From assembly GCA_001800495.1 (NCBI GenBank), contig MGVM01000019.1, forward strand, positions 7,136 to 15,474: DNA of 8,339 nucleotides. Direction: 5' to 3'. The notes beneath the pieces were generated by a model. The model saw only the letters and a program-made list of their open reading frames with translations. It had not been told where the DNA came from and made no database searches. The DNA comes from Elusimicrobia bacterium RIFOXYB2_FULL_48_7 (lineage in GTDB: Bacteria; Elusimicrobiota; Endomicrobiia; CG1-02-37-114; XYA2-FULL-39-19). A program made the translations under genes and the position numbers. This document shows, piece by piece, positions 6,728-8,339 of this stretch. Within the stretch, counting starts at the first letter, position 1, and the number at the start of each line of letters is the position of its first letter.

Positions 6728-8339
6728 TTAATTAAGTATTGTGTCCCCGGAATAGAAATGGATTTTTTTGAAAGCTACCGACAGGTTTCTTGTGTCTTCA
6801 AGGGAGAGTTTCTTTGCTTCGGAGAATTTGAATTTGAGGGTTTCAATGCCGTGGTTGAGGTATTCTGAAGGCAGGGGGATTGTAAATGTTTCAACGGCTC
6901 CCAGGCCGCGGGTGAAAACAACTTCTTTTAAAATATTCCCGTTCAGGTAAACCTGCATTTTCTGGCCTTCATAGGATGCGCAGGAGACAACGGCTGAAAG
7001 CTCTCCGGTGTTACCTTCAAAATGCGCCAGGATCGTAGATTCCTTTATTATAGACCAGGTGCCCCAACCGGGTTCGGTGATGCTCCAGCCATACCCGAGA
7101 TATTTTGATGATTCCGGTTTTGTAAAATCGATTTCATTTTTGACGGAATAATAGCCGGCATCCGCGGGGCTCGTATTGAAGGACATTTTGCCGCCCTTCA
7201 AAAGAAACAGCAGGTAGGGCCTCTTCCAGTCCCAGAGCCGTTCCTTGAAATTCGGGTATGCATTCCAGGAGTTGTCGTCAAAATACGCTCCAAGGACTTG
7301 CGCGCCTGTTGAGTATAATATCAAAATCAGGAGAACGGCTGACTTGAACCAGGATTTTTTTACGAGCGGGATGACAGGAACCATCAACAAGGCCATCGCG
7401 GGCAGTGTATCAGCCAGCAACCTGGGGCCGAAGCACCCGCCGCCGTGCCAGGATACGTATTTGGACAACAGCAGTATGCTGATTACAGGCAGTAAGCTTA
7501 CATAGCGCAGGAGAATGTTGTCCTTTTTCTTCCATACAAGGTAGATCCCTATGAAGGAAAACAGCAGCACCGGCGAAAAAATAAAAAGCCCCCTTGAAGG
7601 GCTGAAAAGCAGTGCGAAAAGAGTAGTGAAAAACGGGCTGTTCCAGGCATTAGCGCCTGAAACGTTGGAATAACCGCCCATCAGGTTATCGAATATCTGC
7701 AGGTTGTAGTAAAACAAGGGTATCAGCGGCAGGACGGCAAGTACAAGGAATCCCGGCAATTGTTTCCTGTGCTTATGGAGTACGTAAGCGGCAAACACGG
7801 GCAGGAAAAGTATATTTGTGATCCGGACGAAGATGTTCAGCCCTGCGGACAGCCCGGAGTACTTGATGAATTTCGGGTTCTTTTTCCCAAGCAGCAGAAA
7901 ATATACAGCTAGGATATTGAACAGCTGGGTGGGGCCGTGCTGCCAGAGCGCCTGGCTGCTCACCGCCCAGGAACAGGTGCCGAAGGCATAGATGAAAGTC
8001 AAAAGCAGGGACGTGAATAAAGGGGCGATTTCGTTAAGCGCAAGAAAAACAAATACTGCCGACAAGCTTACGATTATCGTGGCTGAGAGTTTTTCAAGTT
8101 TGTACAGGTTCTCGTATGAAAAATCCATCCCTGCCCAACGGGCAGCGGCGTAAACAGGTGTTGCAAGGAGAGGTGTCCCCACTGGGTAATATGAATAGCG
8201 GTGAGAGTTTTTTTCTACCAGGCTGGAGGGCCCCAGGAACGTGAAGGTATCAAGGTTGAAGGAATGCTTGGTCAGGATGCTCACGGGCAGGTAGTGGGCG
8301 GGTACGGTGTCAGCGCTGGGCAGAATGGGCCTGCCGTTT
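6728..8339 (-). CDS. GT39-like multi-spanning membrane glycosyltransferase with C-terminal beta-sandwich domain, 5'-truncated
   Basis: Family 39 type enzymes use polyprenyl-phosphate sugars and act at the outer face of the inner membrane; that role is inferred here. A GTG at 8284 is possible, but the frame stays open to the window edge with plausible sequence (NGRPILPSADTVPAHYLPVS), so the true start is outside; 536 residues are visible. Numbered from the GTG, a first extracytoplasmic loop with YYPVGTPLLATPVY (32-45) precedes about nine hydrophobic segments (roughly 68-84, 86-105, 120-133, 143-168, 177-195, 228-250, 258-274, 288-308, 313-332). Motifs FSPSRGLFIFSP (227-238) and HGGGCFGPRLLADTLP (280-295) recur in such enzymes. 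Residues about 395-518 have no membrane segment and form a beta-rich domain starting YGWSITEPGWGTWS, with a VYLNG strand, as seen attached to related transferases. The catalytic Asp/Glu loop near the N-terminus is not in view. It may be co-transcribed with the kelch gene. Confidence 0.8.
   Translation of the reverse strand, partial: NGRPILPSADTVPAHYLPVSILTKHSFNLDTFTFLGPSSLVEKNSHRYSYYPVGTPLLATPVYAAARWAGMDFSYENLYKLEKLSATIIVSLSAVFVFLALNEIAPLFTSLLLTFIYAFGTCSWAVSSQALWQHGPTQLFNILAVYFLLLGKKNPKFIKYSGLSAGLNIFVRITNILFLPVFAAYVLHKHRKQLPGFLVLAVLPLIPLFYYNLQIFDNLMGGYSNVSGANAWNSPFFTTLFALLFSPSRGLFIFSPVLLFSFIGIYLVWKKKDNILLRYVSLLPVISILLLSKYVSWHGGGCFGPRLLADTLPAMALLMVPVIPLVKKSWFKSAVLLILILYSTGAQVLGAYFDDNSWNAYPNFKERLWDWKRPYLLFLLKGGKMSFNTSPADAGYYSVKNEIDFTKPESSKYLGYGWSITEPGWGTWSIIKESTILAHFEGNTGELSAVVSCASYEGQKMQVYLNGNILKEVVFTRGLGAVETFTIPLPSEYLNHGIETLKFKFSEAKKLSLEDTRNLSVAFKKIHFYSGDTILN
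7576..7603 (-). terminator. Terminator-like hairpin and U-run inside the glycosyltransferase gene
   Basis: On the minus strand, AGCCC (7599-7603) can pair with GGGCT (7587-7591) across a 7-base loop, followed at once by TTTTTATTTTTT. That is the form of an intrinsic terminator in the sense direction, within the codons for FSPSRGLFIFS. The protein motif itself may force this base pattern, so function is uncertain. Confidence 0.3.

Noticed and set aside
8282..8284. GTG at 8284 as the start of the glycosyltransferase
   Set aside because: It falls in the middle of a loop typical of the family, and the frame remains open to the window end with matching sequence.

Overview
The window (8339 bp) carries four protein-coding genes, two of them cut by the window edges, and no RNA genes, CRISPR arrays or transposase genes that I can see. 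It looks like a chromosome fragment of an uncultured, moderate-GC, Gram-negative-type bacterium. The clues are a large secreted multi-module protein ending in a FlgD-Ig/type-IX-like C-terminal domain, a type III glutamine synthetase, a secreted kelch protein and a GT39-like membrane glycosyltransferase. That mix is common in Elusimicrobiota, Omnitrophota and FCB-type lineages, but I cannot fix the phylum from four genes.

Layout. Positions 1-3015 (+) hold the 3' part of a secreted protein. It starts with what looks like the tail of a polysaccharide deacetylase catalytic domain, followed by fibronectin-III-like modules, one jelly-roll (LamG-like) module and a C-terminal sorting-type domain. The 160-bp convergent gap at 3016-3175 holds a REP-like palindromic repeat and a bidirectional terminator. 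Positions 3176-5302 (-) encode a full-length type III glutamine synthetase (glnN). The gap at 5303-5594 holds its ribosome binding site, an exact consensus sigma-70 promoter, a 13-bp inverted repeat whose arms lie about seven helical turns apart, and a nested inverted repeat. Positions 5595-6626 (-) encode a secreted six-bladed kelch propeller. Positions 6728-8339 (-) encode a multi-spanning glycosyltransferase with a C-terminal beta-sandwich domain, whose start lies beyond the window.

How the genes relate. The glycosyltransferase and kelch genes share a strand with a 101-bp gap and no clear terminator between them, so they may be co-transcribed. glnN has its own promoter and is probably an independent ammonium-assimilation unit. 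The deacetylase-like, kelch and glycosyltransferase products all act at or outside the envelope, but nothing shows they form one pathway. I found no convincing undescribed system. The most checkable leads are the operator-like repeats at glnN, the nested inverted repeat beside them, the REP-like element and the modular repeats of the first protein.
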